A stretch of 64,000 bases of DNA from Clostridia bacterium (lineage in GTDB: Bacteria; Bacillota; Clostridia; Christensenellales; Aristaeellaceae), in NCBI GenBank assembly GCA_017429695.1, contig JAFROK010000001.1:21725-85724 (forward strand), read 5' to 3'. Below, piece by piece: positions 54,701-62,186 of this stretch (positions are counted from its first letter, which is position 1; every line of letters begins with the position of its first letter). The notes beneath the pieces were generated by a model. That model was not told where the DNA came from. It saw nothing but the letters and a program-made list of their open reading frames with translations, and did no database searches. Position numbers and translations under genes: made by a program.

Positions 54701-56884
54701 GGCGCCACCATCAAAGACAAGGATACGCGCTATGTCTGGAAAGTATTCAGGTATGATTACAGCGAATTAACGACACCATACTACAGAATCTATCCTGAAA
54801 TCTACCTTGAAAACCGCTATCTGGACTGGAACAAGAAGACATATAAGAACAGCGATAAGCTGCCTGAAAACGACGCCATCTTTATTGTCAACCGTGTGAA
54901 ACGTACGGTCAAAGTGACCTGGAAATACAAAGACGGCGATGAGACAAAGGATTGGTGGATTGCCAGAAAACTGGAAGCGCCGCGTAATCAGACATGGTAC
55001 GATGAGATGTATAATATTGTCGGATGGGCAGATGAAGACGGGAATACCTATGAATACCCGCCGTTAGAGCTGGAACGCCTTGTCCTGTATCCTATTCTTG
55101 AGGAGCATGAACATGCCTGGCAACTAATCAGAAGACTTCCCGCGTCCTGCGACCAGGTCGGAATTGATGAATACGAATGTCAGCTGTGCCATAAAACGCG
55201 GCAGGAAGAACTTCCGATGATCGACCATTATGTTCTGTATTGGAACGATCACGAACCGACCTGTACGGAACGGGGATACAAGGTCGGTTATTGCTCAAGT
55301 TGTGAACAGTGGGTCTATGAATATTACGGCGAACCGCTCGGACATGATTTCGATACAGGCGTCATCGGTGATGTTGTTGAGGCCACCTGCACCACAGACG
55401 GCAGTTATAAGGTATTTGACCAATGTAAACGCTGCTATGAAAGAAGAAATGAGCAGACATTTGTAACTCCGGCACTGGGCCATAGCGAGGAAGAAATTCA
55501 TGAGAATGAAGTGGCCAGCACCTGTACCGAAGAAGGCTCCTATGTGAAGATCATTCGCTGCAAGCGTTGCGGGGAAGAACTTAGTCGCGAGACGGTTGCT
55601 ATTCCTGCACATGGTCACTCCTTTTACGAACCGGTTACTGAGCCGACATGTACGGAAAAGGGTTATACCACGCATACCTGCGTGTACGAAGGCTGCGGCT
55701 ATTCTTACACTGATACTGAGACGGATCCGCTGGGGCATGATTACCAGAAGGGTGAAACTGTAGCTCCGACATGCAAGGATGACGGCTATACGATTTATAC
55801 GTGCTCTCGTTGCCAGGACTCCTACAAGGGCGATATTGTTCCTGCTGCGAACACAGAGCATGTAGCTGGTGATCCTGTCAGAACAGAACCGTATCCCATT
55901 ATGAAGCAAGATGAATACGGTAACCGTTGGTGTGAAGGATGGGTGGCCGGCGATATTACGACTAAGTGTACTATTTGCGGTGCTGTCATCAAGACGGAAG
56001 TTATCAAGGTTGTTCCGAAAGTTGAAAGCTGGCAGGACGGAAAGACGTTGCCGATGGAAATGCTCCAAGACTGGAAAAACGGAGGAGCAACAACACTGGG
56101 CGATGTCGGATACATCAATGGAATGTATATCGTATTTGCTTCGTCGGGAAATGTACGCTCTGAAGACCGCTATAATATTGATGCTGATGTTTATTTTACC
56201 GACAGCAGCAAAGCCATTGCGGACATTCAGTCTGGTGATCAAGTGAAAGTTCATATTAAACCGCGAGGTGATTACGCAAAGACATATGCTGAAACAGATG
56301 TGACGTTTACTGTGACGGGCGATGGTCATGTGCATAATCTGGTACAGGTTGAAGCGAAAGCAGCGACATGTACCGAAGACGGTTGGGAGGCTTATGAGTA
56401 TTGTACCGACTGCGATTACACCACAAAAGTAGTTATTCCTTCCCGCGGCGGACATAACATGGTACAGGTTGAAGGGAAAGCAGCAACGTGCGTTGCAGAT
56501 GGCTGGGATGCTTATGAACAATGCACCAATTGCGAATATAATACTAAACAGGTTATCCCCGCGACTGGTCAACATAGCCTGGTAGATGTTGAAGCACAAC
56601 CTGCGGTAGAAGGACAGGATGGTTGGGAAGCCTACAAGAAGTGCGAAAATTGTGATTACACAACGACAATTACAGTAGTACATTTTCGTGGAGACATAAT
56701 AGGCGAACCACAAGCAGCTACATGTACTTCACCAGGCTATGAGACTTGTATATGCAAAAACTGCGGTGTTACATTTGACTATATAACAGACCCCATTAAT
56801 CCGAATGCGCATAATATTGATAATGGAGTATGCCAAAACTGTGGGAAACCAGAGAGTGAAATTGCTCCTCCTGCGGGCAATTAA
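48773..56884 (+). CDS. Giant secreted surface protein with InlB-type repeats and Cys-rich C-terminal repeats
   Basis: 2703 residues, the longest gene in the window. A signal peptide (1-31, ending APLAALAES) leads to a His/Asp-rich run at 46-59 that could bind metal. InlB-type (Flg_new) beta repeats are near 120-160 (YTFGGWYYDPALTEP), 1685-1745 (HYTFLGWFGFEDGVQYTD) and 1890-1940. From about residue 2110 to the end there are many Cys pairs in HxxxxxxEATCTxxGxxxxxCxxC repeats, the last three about 40 residues long and nearly alike. There is no LPXTG or S-layer anchor. The DNA of residues about 1820-1935 is AT-rich. Likely a very large adhesin or matrix protein, probably matured by the protease encoded just before it. 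Confidence 0.85.
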   Translation: MTSTKRFIRLMAALLALIFVVNTAPLAALAESMNEPEAAAEQPAEHEHDHDHDHDHDHEKDAEETGEGIISQLADGEGNTLYREVKFALPDGLTDEEAEEITLPETKMVENGSLVFAVPQPEQEHYTFGGWYYDPALTEPADGWDVIDRNMTLYPAFVAIQSQSEDDNKLNFISDLDVEPDFQVQIVAYNLTEDEIRERIKVTNMNKADDNEEFTLERLEPDLYTLIPDEELRARALETVQAYLDEDLDTTLTEGLKQISVEEPEVELTPEEQMEALHASAERTADEEARARAPQKYTGEPALDETVINELVFYYAPYEMIDTEAMQMADMVRRARNAGFDPKAITATQLVSIMTEDELEAAGITDPSAVSDGGGTMNLEEYLRPYLKFLPVMHYVVQPKGGAWGRGFMHQIEILDTEYLRFSRYGEETGKYVIYHNITVHQDNFNNIRFNSDMIYLPASEVEGVVLDCGLVRAEGNTAEGLNMVENDDQGVLTYSGGQTIPVGTTVVVYDGTIGENGNVEGSVGYFNITADMGNGQYAYEGPEFTDVVFIPNVIPVKDNGRFSEGQMLIPSDQLRFTGEIYQTLKLDENTVVEPGDYVAAYTGDLNNPDSLALTGYGLIRTVAEDQDGLFVSYDIVGANDIENAISMFNRQDNLDIPMTDEDLEKACRLLEEDVLKSGFVEKSAEHIKKLITADEEDILPDSEYANALTELKFQREDGSEISLDEVRGLAGGSRVSFGPPTIKFNPSLALQHFDGSGVRFEAAIVFQLDIEMNDSSQLELKVVALLELEIHLSYSAGVTADIDYALGIFPYPEEIYGKAGVEAGVYVGVGVTVTLQTVEKEGPDAKEVLEGLGTGDLLDTKGYVIDGAEKKDIVQDIGKIGLMSQQLGPIADMARIGGAGGDGLGISKIPGQKPDYWGVTDTEDGTQVDGWQEMENSVGGTFEEKYSNFLQDSGAEYVPLFEREIFTFEIHDPSGIMAASLGLSIFVDFQLNVMLGASATYENCKEASVSFSVFHPTSKSHVGDTKPPCAQIDFYIFGMVGIKAGVALDFRIGIISTRIASIGIVVKVGLYIEFYGFFYIAYKCKWYTVPDGKDKDGNDKTKTKKEESTEMFGAMRLEVGIFLDILFRAQLGGGALQKDAEIYSAKWPLLALGPDYIPIDFLIEEVDDSLNLNIEPRQGDNDKRESTATNVIGGASIQVPDDLFQIKQLQISTGELSIENKDKTKAYNHRSGSFVAGDVRYYQMDEECFHVTFTPKGANFGEPTDEDLAKGGFLYEPYNNTIYAKPSNKEANELWGEFEFKYYQTNDPTKEDAELSYGAGFSLNTREISRTVRVHWKGELVNGSADIYISKSALEERLEKDVPAFKKSFEGLEGAEIVTTTYARSMKALDYLTFSNDPGIRDKYFTKEEYSIPFDGFDGVTYYLNARKLAQDYPSYRLAFSKEKYNYASLAEYKNRYNNGYSDKWTEIGRFIYYESTQGQAENEEDSKGWMLVMPNDPYLYYTMCENGTKVELYFIKGYTETDWYILDENYDFEEPEAFAYQVEILSSQNAMDNMPASVRKVYETDQEGYEYVWYSYSDTQNLYQNTRAHYYNGKTYAGRVLNFKENESKSVGATTWSIGKNYIYTDNTLTCMPRPEDFIYNPSLWEKVTDETLIPLASTVYFAIRVPKTFTVTYLFEDGGKYTEKFRFGDDLQIGFWPTKDHYTFLGWFGFEDGVQYTDAVNKGIEAITTMPARDLTLYPLYLGDPVTINWSFRGKTYSSQVRVGDRMLSGAPDLSKEIPEGKEVIWFGGYNYRYRVANDEIVEYYLDGWTYKGRVYGYKVSIIDERKYINSYKYNQLLSEYQNAKKMLKFFRKADLINYIMQKGLVGSKLYFASEEDAPVYILPIDTSQVEPNPGYDMYLATEDGTEITNSTRMPAEDLRLYVKWRPKEYTYAWVVRETHYDEEQEKEVATYQKLDVVKSQAVVKTIGDIRPEGATIKDKDTRYVWKVFRYDYSELTTPYYRIYPEIYLENRYLDWNKKTYKNSDKLPENDAIFIVNRVKRTVKVTWKYKDGDETKDWWIARKLEAPRNQTWYDEMYNIVGWADEDGNTYEYPPLELERLVLYPILEEHEHAWQLIRRLPASCDQVGIDEYECQLCHKTRQEELPMIDHYVLYWNDHEPTCTERGYKVGYCSSCEQWVYEYYGEPLGHDFDTGVIGDVVEATCTTDGSYKVFDQCKRCYERRNEQTFVTPALGHSEEEIHENEVASTCTEEGSYVKIIRCKRCGEELSRETVAIPAHGHSFYEPVTEPTCTEKGYTTHTCVYEGCGYSYTDTETDPLGHDYQKGETVAPTCKDDGYTIYTCSRCQDSYKGDIVPAANTEHVAGDPVRTEPYPIMKQDEYGNRWCEGWVAGDITTKCTICGAVIKTEVIKVVPKVESWQDGKTLPMEMLQDWKNGGATTLGDVGYINGMYIVFASSGNVRSEDRYNIDADVYFTDSSKAIADIQSGDQVKVHIKPRGDYAKTYAETDVTFTVTGDGHVHNLVQVEAKAATCTEDGWEAYEYCTDCDYTTKVVIPSRGGHNMVQVEGKAATCVADGWDAYEQCTNCEYNTKQVIPATGQHSLVDVEAQPAVEGQDGWEAYKKCENCDYTTTITVVHFRGDIIGEPQAATCTSPGYETCICKNCGVTFDYITDPINPNAHNIDNGVCQNCGKPESEIAPPAGN

Positions 56885-56917
56885 CACTCACGAATGAATT
56901 GTAAAAAAGGGATTTTT

Positions 56918-56954
56918 GGCGGCGGTTTTCGAGAAGAAAGCCGCCGCTTTTCTT
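56918..56954 (+). terminator. Terminator of the giant gene
   Basis: GCGGCGGTTTTC (56919-56930) pairs with GAAAGCCGCCGC (56936-56947), then TTTTCTT. Confidence 0.85.
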
Positions 56955-57238
56955 GCAGACTTAAAAATTTATGCTTCTGACTTCCTTTTAATTCGCTATA
57001 ATTCGCTTGAATGCACAGGCAATATAATGATAAGATTATGCTGTCAAAATGGGGAACCGATCTGACGAAAAAATTTTCCGGGCGGTTTTCGTGATGCTTC
57101 GCCCTTCTTCGCTTGTTGCCCAACCTTTTATATGATATTATTAGGCTCGGAAAGAAGGCGAGGACAGAATGTCATGTGATGTCGCCTGATGTCGCTTTTG
57201 GTCCGCCGGTAAATATGATATGATTATCCTGCAAAAAT

Positions 57239-57266
57239 GGCTTCCTGAGAGGAGGCCTTTTTTCGT
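57239..57266 (+). terminator. Terminator-like hairpin 1
   Basis: GGCTTCC, loop TGAGA, GGAGGCC (one G-U pair), then TTTTTT. Confidence 0.65.
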
Positions 57267-57381
57267 ACCCTTTGAGGAGATGATGCCTTTGCTTGTGATT
57301 TAAATAATGCGCAGGTTTAAGCGCAAATGAGCGGATTTGCCCAGGGACGCCCACATGTACTTTGTGGTAGGATATAACCGG

Positions 57382-57406
57382 GAAGCTGAGGAGCTTCCTT
57401 TTTTAT
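57382..57406 (+). terminator. Terminator-like hairpin 2
   Basis: GGAAGCT, loop GAGG, AGCTTCC, then TTTTTTATT, directly before the phage-like island. Confidence 0.75.
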
Positions 57407-57440
57407 TGGAAACTATAAAACAAAAAGGAGATTTTTCTTT

Positions 57441-58004
57441 ATGAATCACTCTATAACGGAAACCACGATCCGGATGGCACGTGAGGGAGATTCGGACGCC
57501 ATTGAGGAACTGGCAGCAAGCATGGAGCAGCTGATGAAAGAAACATCCGGGAAGGAACCGGCCGAGGACAGCGGGAAAGACCCGTACGAGGATAAAATTG
57601 AGAAAACGGTTCAGCATGTTTTCGATTCTGCTCTTTGGAGCCAAATGACTCTGGATGAACAGATTTCGGATGTTGTTGAAAGAATTCATGATAATACGGA
57701 TGATGTCGATATTTCAGATGTATTGGAACCGGACTGTGAGGATGAAGAACGGGCATGGCGCGTGGGGGATTCGCTGCGGACAGCAATGACTATTATTCGG
57801 CCCGCGCTGGAACGAATGACCTACGCGGAAAGCAAACAGGCTATCAGTGAGATTGCCGATCGTATTCGACAAACCGGGCTGGACTCGCAGAGCTATATTG
57901 CAGTCGGACGGGCTGACGACGGCGAAGAAGAAGATCCGAGAGAATTAGGCAGACGCATTATGAGGAAAAGAAACGCAAACTACAAACCAGAAGAGGAGAA
58001 ATGA
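57441..58004 (+). CDS. Phage-island protein of unknown function
   Basis: 187 residues, acidic and helical, with a Glu/Asp-rich middle (EPDCEDEERAWRVGDSLRT) and a basic end (RRIMRKRNANYKPEEEK). No motif recognised; by position it could be a small terminase or a scaffold-like protein, but this is unsupported. ATG has AAAGGAG and the stop overlaps the portal gene. Confidence 0.7.
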   Translation: MNHSITETTIRMAREGDSDAIEELAASMEQLMKETSGKEPAEDSGKDPYEDKIEKTVQHVFDSALWSQMTLDEQISDVVERIHDNTDDVDISDVLEPDCEDEERAWRVGDSLRTAMTIIRPALERMTYAESKQAISEIADRIRQTGLDSQSYIAVGRADDGEEEDPRELGRRIMRKRNANYKPEEEK

Positions 58005-59422
58005 TATATATGAAGCATCTGAAAAAACTGAATTCACTGATACCCCAGGCGCCTGTTTCTTCTCCGGAAGAGATCAGCAGTGATCCGAACAAGGTTCAAA
58101 TCACGAGGGATATGGCTAATGCGATATTCCGGAAGGTGATGGACGGCTATTCCAACGCTATCGCTCATCTCGGAGAACAGTCTCCGCAGGTTTCGTCCGG
58201 GACTTTTGTCCGTTCTAACCTGACGGACAGACTGGAAACACTGACGGTTGCATACCGGGAGAACTGGCTGGTTAAGCGGATTATTGATATGCCCTGCGAG
58301 GATATGACCCGGGGATGGTATAAGCTGTCTTCAGCATCACTTGACGCGGAAGCCCTGGAAGATCTTTACCGGCTGGAGGCCAGGCACTCCATTAAACAGG
58401 AAATAACCAACGCGATCCGATGGTGCAGACTGTACGGCGGATCGCTTGCACTGATGGTTGTACGGGAACCCTGGCATGGAGAACCTGACCTGAGCCGGCC
58501 GCTGATTCCAAAAGAACTGCTGCCTGGCTCTTTCAAGGGCGTGCTGGTGCTGGACAGGACAAATGGGATTGAACCATCCCTTGAACTGGTGGATGACCTG
58601 GAAGATCCCGACTACGGACAGCCGGAATACTATACCGTGCAACTCAGCTTCAACGGAAGCGGTCCGAAACCGGTGAAAATTCATCATTCCCGGGTGATGA
58701 AGTTTACCGGCAGGGAACTGCCGCAGCAGGAGATGGAACGGGAGAACTACTGGGGCGCATCGGAAATGGAACATATCTGGGATGAAGTGATGAAACGATC
58801 CGCGGCTTCGGCGAATATTATCCAGCTTATGTTCCAGGCCAATATCACAACGCTCAAGATGGGACATCTCGGGGAGGACCTGGCCCTGGGATCGGAACGG
58901 ACCAAGCAGAATGTGCTGCAGGCGATTGAGAATGAGAACCGGCTGAGGAATTCCTACGGCCTCCAGATTCTTTCGTCAACGGATTCTTATGAGAATCATC
59001 CGTATTCCTTCAATGGGATCAATGATATCTATGAATCTTTCATGATGGATATGGCCGGCGCAGCTGAGATTCCGGCAGCCAAGCTGTTCGGTCGGTCTCC
59101 CCAGGGGATGAATTCTACGGGGGAGATGGACCTGCGGAACTATTATGACATGATTGCCCAGCTACAGGAGCGCCACTTGCGGCCGGCACTGGAGAAGCTT
59201 CTTCCGGTGATGGCTTATTCCTGCTGGGGCTATTGTCCCAAGGACCTGAAAATCATATTTGAACCCGCGATGGTAACCAGCCCCACCGAACGGGCGGCAC
59301 TGGCCAAGGATCTCAGCGCTGATGTGATTGAAGCGGTGAAATGCGGGATCATTACTCCGGAAGAAGCCCGGGCGGAGATGAAAAGCCGGGGAGAGAAGCT
59401 GGGCGTATGGGGACAACTGTAA
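58001..59422 (+). CDS. Phage portal protein (DUF1073 family)
   Basis: 473 residues. Family marks include ENWLVKRIIDMPCEDMTRGWY, AIRWCRLYGGSLALMVV and, near the end, IPAAKLFGRSPQGMNSTGE with DLRNYYDMIAQLQ. These are those of the DUF1073 (Phage_portal/Acb1-like) family; portal forms the DNA gate of the capsid. The start may be ATG 58001 (overlap ATGA with the gene before) or ATG 58010, which is 11 bases from AGAGGAG. No stop or frameshift. Confidence 0.9.
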   Translation: MIYMKHLKKLNSLIPQAPVSSPEEISSDPNKVQITRDMANAIFRKVMDGYSNAIAHLGEQSPQVSSGTFVRSNLTDRLETLTVAYRENWLVKRIIDMPCEDMTRGWYKLSSASLDAEALEDLYRLEARHSIKQEITNAIRWCRLYGGSLALMVVREPWHGEPDLSRPLIPKELLPGSFKGVLVLDRTNGIEPSLELVDDLEDPDYGQPEYYTVQLSFNGSGPKPVKIHHSRVMKFTGRELPQQEMERENYWGASEMEHIWDEVMKRSAASANIIQLMFQANITTLKMGHLGEDLALGSERTKQNVLQAIENENRLRNSYGLQILSSTDSYENHPYSFNGINDIYESFMMDMAGAAEIPAAKLFGRSPQGMNSTGEMDLRNYYDMIAQLQERHLRPALEKLLPVMAYSCWGYCPKDLKIIFEPAMVTSPTERAALAKDLSADVIEAVKCGIITPEEARAEMKSRGEKLGVWGQL

Positions 59423-59446
59423 CATCCGGAAAGGAGAGGGAAAAAG

Positions 59447-60700
59447 TTGGAACGGGATATCAGCAGGATTGTGCTGCATATACTGAGACATCCCGAGGAA
59501 CTGGGGCGCCAGGTCGGATTTAAAGACCTGACGCCCCTTCACGGGGAATGGATCCGGGAAATGATCAACGGAGAGGGAGATTATACGCTGCAGGCGCACC
59601 GGGGAAGCTACAAGTCTTCCTGCCTGGCGGTGGCCATCTCGCTGCTGATGATCCTGCGGCCGAAGCGGAATATTATTTTCCTGCGGAAAACGGACAGCGA
59701 CGTGGCGGAGATGCTGGGAATGGTTTCCAAAATCCTGAAGCAGGAAGTGATGAAGAGCCTTGTGGCCGGATATTACCATAAGCCGCTGGTGATTACGGGA
59801 GAATCAATGAATCACCTGTCGACCAATTTGTGGAATTCGCCGATGGGCGCGCCGCAGCTGCTGGGACTGGGGATCCGAAGCTCCATTACAGGGAAGCATG
59901 CGTGGTATGTGATTACCGACGATATATGCAACAAGGACGACCGGGAAAGCCGGGCGGAACGGGAGCGGACGAAGACCCAGTATGACGAACTGCAGAACAT
60001 CCGGAACAAGGGCGGGCGGATTATCAACCTGGGAACACCGTGGCACAAGGAAGACGTGTTTACCAAGATGCCGAACATTCACCAATATGACTGCTATACG
60101 ACGGGACTGATTACCAAAGAACAGCTGGAACGGCTGAGGGAGAGTATGGCGCCAAGCCTGTTCGCGGCGAACTATGAACTGAAGCATATAGCTTCGTCTG
60201 AAGCAATATTTGATACCCGGCCCCGGTTTACAGACGATCCGGAAATGATGCGGGACGGGATTGCCCATGTGGACGCGGCGTATGGGGGAAGCGACTATAC
60301 CGCTTTTACATGTGGGAAGCGGGACTGGGACAATGACGTGATTTACCTGTACGGAAAGCTTTGGCGGCAGCCGGTGAACGAGGTGATGGACTATATTACG
60401 GAAGATATGCGGCGGCTGATGTGTGAACCGATCCTGTGCGAAACGAACAGTGACAAGGGATTCCTGGTGAAGGAATTCCGGGAACACGATGTGTACGCGG
60501 CCGAATATTACGAAGGTCAGAACAAGTTTGTGAAGATATGCACCTACCTGAAGAAATGGTGGGGGAAGATTGTATTCCTGGAAGGAACGGATCCGGAATA
60601 CATTGACCAGATCCTGGATTACACAAAATTCGCGGAGCATGATGACGCAGCGGACAGCGCGGCATGCGTGTGCCGCGTGCTGGAAAACGGATATTATTAA
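59447..60700 (+). CDS. Phage terminase large subunit
   Basis: 417 residues from TTG 59447 behind AAGGAGAGGG. The ATPase half has Walker A AHRGSYKSS, Walker B YVITDDIC and the LGTPWHKED coupling motif. The nuclease half has acidic residues in HVDAAYGGSDYTAF, LCETNSDKGF and AEHDDAADSAA. It would package DNA into the capsid through the portal. Both halves look complete. It lies after the portal gene, the reverse of the common order. Confidence 0.92.
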   Translation: MERDISRIVLHILRHPEELGRQVGFKDLTPLHGEWIREMINGEGDYTLQAHRGSYKSSCLAVAISLLMILRPKRNIIFLRKTDSDVAEMLGMVSKILKQEVMKSLVAGYYHKPLVITGESMNHLSTNLWNSPMGAPQLLGLGIRSSITGKHAWYVITDDICNKDDRESRAERERTKTQYDELQNIRNKGGRIINLGTPWHKEDVFTKMPNIHQYDCYTTGLITKEQLERLRESMAPSLFAANYELKHIASSEAIFDTRPRFTDDPEMMRDGIAHVDAAYGGSDYTAFTCGKRDWDNDVIYLYGKLWRQPVNEVMDYITEDMRRLMCEPILCETNSDKGFLVKEFREHDVYAAEYYEGQNKFVKICTYLKKWWGKIVFLEGTDPEYIDQILDYTKFAEHDDAADSAACVCRVLENGYY

Positions 60701-60720
60701 AAAACAGGAGGGAAAACCAT

Positions 60721-61002
60721 ATGAAGAATGAGAAGAAAAACGCTATGCAGCTAAAGGAAAAGGTGAATCATGATTTTCTGATGATGACACCGGATGCCCT
60801 GGACGCTTTGCAGGACATGATGACGGATCCGAATATTAATCCGCTGGCGCGGGTGCAGGCGATCGGACTGATTCTGGACAGGGGACTCGGGAAGCCGGAG
60901 GAAAGCATCCGGATCCAGAACGACCAGGAGAGCCTGGAAGCGGCGCAGGCAAGGCTGGAAGAGTTGTTTTCGATGGCGAAAAGGGAAGAAGGAAAGGAGT
61001 GA
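60721..61002 (+). CDS. Small phage-island protein
   Basis: 93 residues from ATG 60721, behind GGAGGG. The segment PLARVQAIGLILDRGLGKPEESI resembles C-terminal parts of small terminase or DUF5681-like proteins, but this is only similarity by eye. The end is Glu-rich. Start at 60721 chosen over 60664, which lies in the terminase gene. Confidence 0.65.
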   Translation: MKNEKKNAMQLKEKVNHDFLMMTPDALDALQDMMTDPNINPLARVQAIGLILDRGLGKPEESIRIQNDQESLEAAQARLEELFSMAKREEGKE

Positions 61003-61011
61003 AGAAGACAG

Positions 61012-61043
61012 AAAAGTTTCACTCAAAAAAAGTTTCACTCAAA
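61012..61043 (+). repeat. Direct repeat AGTTTCACTCAAA in a short gap
   Basis: The unit AGTTTCACTCAAA occurs twice, 18 bases apart, between the two small island genes. Confidence 0.75.
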
Positions 61044-61059
61044 CCGGGAGATGAATCAT

Positions 61060-61620
61060 ATGCTTACTCAGAATCCAGTTAAAATTCCTGGTATTCCTGG
61101 AAAGATTACGTTTATGAAAAAAGACGACGCATTTTATGTGCGATATCTGGTCGGAAGAAAATACGATCCGGAAAAGAAATACAACACGCCTGAATGGATT
61201 ACCATTGGCAGGAGAATTGAGGCGATGCCCGGGCTGATGTATCCGAATGATAACTATGAAAAGCTTTTTTGCGAGGAGGAGGACGGAATGGAAGAGAACC
61301 TGACCGCGGAAGAAGAACAGTATATCCGGGACAACGGGATATATGGGACTTATAACGCATTCTTCACGGGGTTGTATAACGAGTTTAAGCAGCAGACACG
61401 GAAGAAGGCGGAGGAACAGGTGAACCGGTATAAGGCGGAGAGCATCAATAAGGTGCTGGAACCGCTGAAGGATATGATGAGCGGGGAAGAATACGCAGAT
61501 CTGCTGGGGCTGATTGAGACGGCAGAAGACGGGGAGGAAGGAATGACATATGGGGATGTGATGATTCTGCTGACGCAGTATAAATCCGCATTGACGAAAT
61601 ATCACAGGAGCAGGTTGTGA
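61060..61620 (+). CDS. Phage-island protein of unknown function
   Basis: 186 residues from ATG 61060, nine bases behind GGGAG (an ATG at 61051 abuts that site). The first half (KITFMKKDDAFYVRYLVGRKYD) resembles N-terminal parts of some Clostridial transposase- or phage-linked proteins with a YPNDNYEKLF motif; the second half is helical and Lys/Glu-rich. I do not assign a function. It is the last gene of the island, followed by tRNA-Trp. Confidence 0.7.
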   Translation: MLTQNPVKIPGIPGKITFMKKDDAFYVRYLVGRKYDPEKKYNTPEWITIGRRIEAMPGLMYPNDNYEKLFCEEEDGMEENLTAEEEQYIRDNGIYGTYNAFFTGLYNEFKQQTRKKAEEQVNRYKAESINKVLEPLKDMMSGEEYADLLGLIETAEDGEEGMTYGDVMILLTQYKSALTKYHRSRL

Positions 61621-61686
61621 TGGATGCAACTGTAAAGAGTTGTAAAAGAAATAGCTGATCCGGGGTGCGATTGAGCGAATTTCTGC

Positions 61687-61715
61687 TTGACAAAGGCACC
61701 CTGTTTCCGTATAAT
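61687..61715 (+). promoter_or_regulatory. Consensus promoter of tRNA-Trp
   Basis: TTGACA (61687-61692), 17-base spacer, TATAAT (61710-61715): a perfect sigma-A pair 16 bases before the tRNA. Confidence 0.88.
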
Positions 61716-61730
61716 CATGCCGTTGCCTAT

Positions 61731-61804
61731 AGGGGCATGGTGTAATGGTAACACGTGGGTCTCCAAAACCTTTGTTGAGGGTTCGAATCCTTCTGCCCCT
61801 GCCA
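61731..61804 (+). tRNA. tRNA-Trp (CCA anticodon)
   Basis: 74 bases fold as acceptor AGGGGCA/TGCCCCT, D arm GTGT/ACAC, anticodon loop CTCCAAA with anticodon CCA, T arm GAGGG-TTCGAAT-CCTTC and encoded GCCA end. The top pair of the anticodon stem is T-T. Confidence 0.96.
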
Positions 61805-62186
61805 CGAGAAAAAGCCTTGTAGCCGTTGGATTACTGGTCATAAGGATGTTTTGAACAAACATGCTGACAGACCGTAGTGCAACAACGGACAATGCCTGCC
61901 CATTAATACCGGGCAGGCATTGTCTTGGTAAAAAACATGCTGCTGCACATTTTTTTAGGAAGCCACTTTATACTGGTATTGGCAGATTATCCGAACCAAT
62001 ATATTTCGGTCTCTGCGAATGTTGATTTTATTACTGCTTTTGCGATCAAAAAGGTAACGCTTCAGTATGTTGTTCATCACGGTTCTTTGATTATCTTTTT
62101 TCAATGGGCAGCCAGATCTGCCTAAAACGCTCCGATCTCGGCATCCAATGTGATTCCACAATCTCCGGCGCATTCCATGTGTTTTG
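61805..62186. other. Non-coding stretch after tRNA-Trp
   Basis: Only a long perfect inverted repeat is seen: GACAATGCCTGCCC (61888-61901) and GGGCAGGCATTGTC (61911-61924), with no T-run behind. No gene supported. Confidence 0.7.

Larger units (their letters stand above)
56955..57440. other. Non-coding stretch with two small hairpin-terminated units
   Basis: No gene supported. TATGAT at 57214-57219 precedes a hairpin GGCTTCC/GGAGGCC with TTTTTT (57239-57266). TATAAC near 57371 precedes a second hairpin GGAAGCT/AGCTTCC with TTTTTTATT (57382-57405). The next gene starts at 57441 behind AAAGGAG. Confidence 0.55.

Noticed and set aside
55295-56713. A 472-codon minus-strand frame opposite the end of the giant gene
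   Set aside because: The plus-strand Cys-rich repeats are clear; the minus frame is a mirror with no known domain.
57300-61804. Prophage att sites at tRNA-Trp
   Set aside because: I looked for a second copy of the tRNA 3' end (TTCGAATCCTTCTGCCCCTG) left of the island and found none.
61888-61924. Terminator of tRNA-Trp
   Set aside because: The inverted repeat is long and perfect, but TTGG follows instead of a T-run, so I list it only as an inverted repeat in the gap entry.
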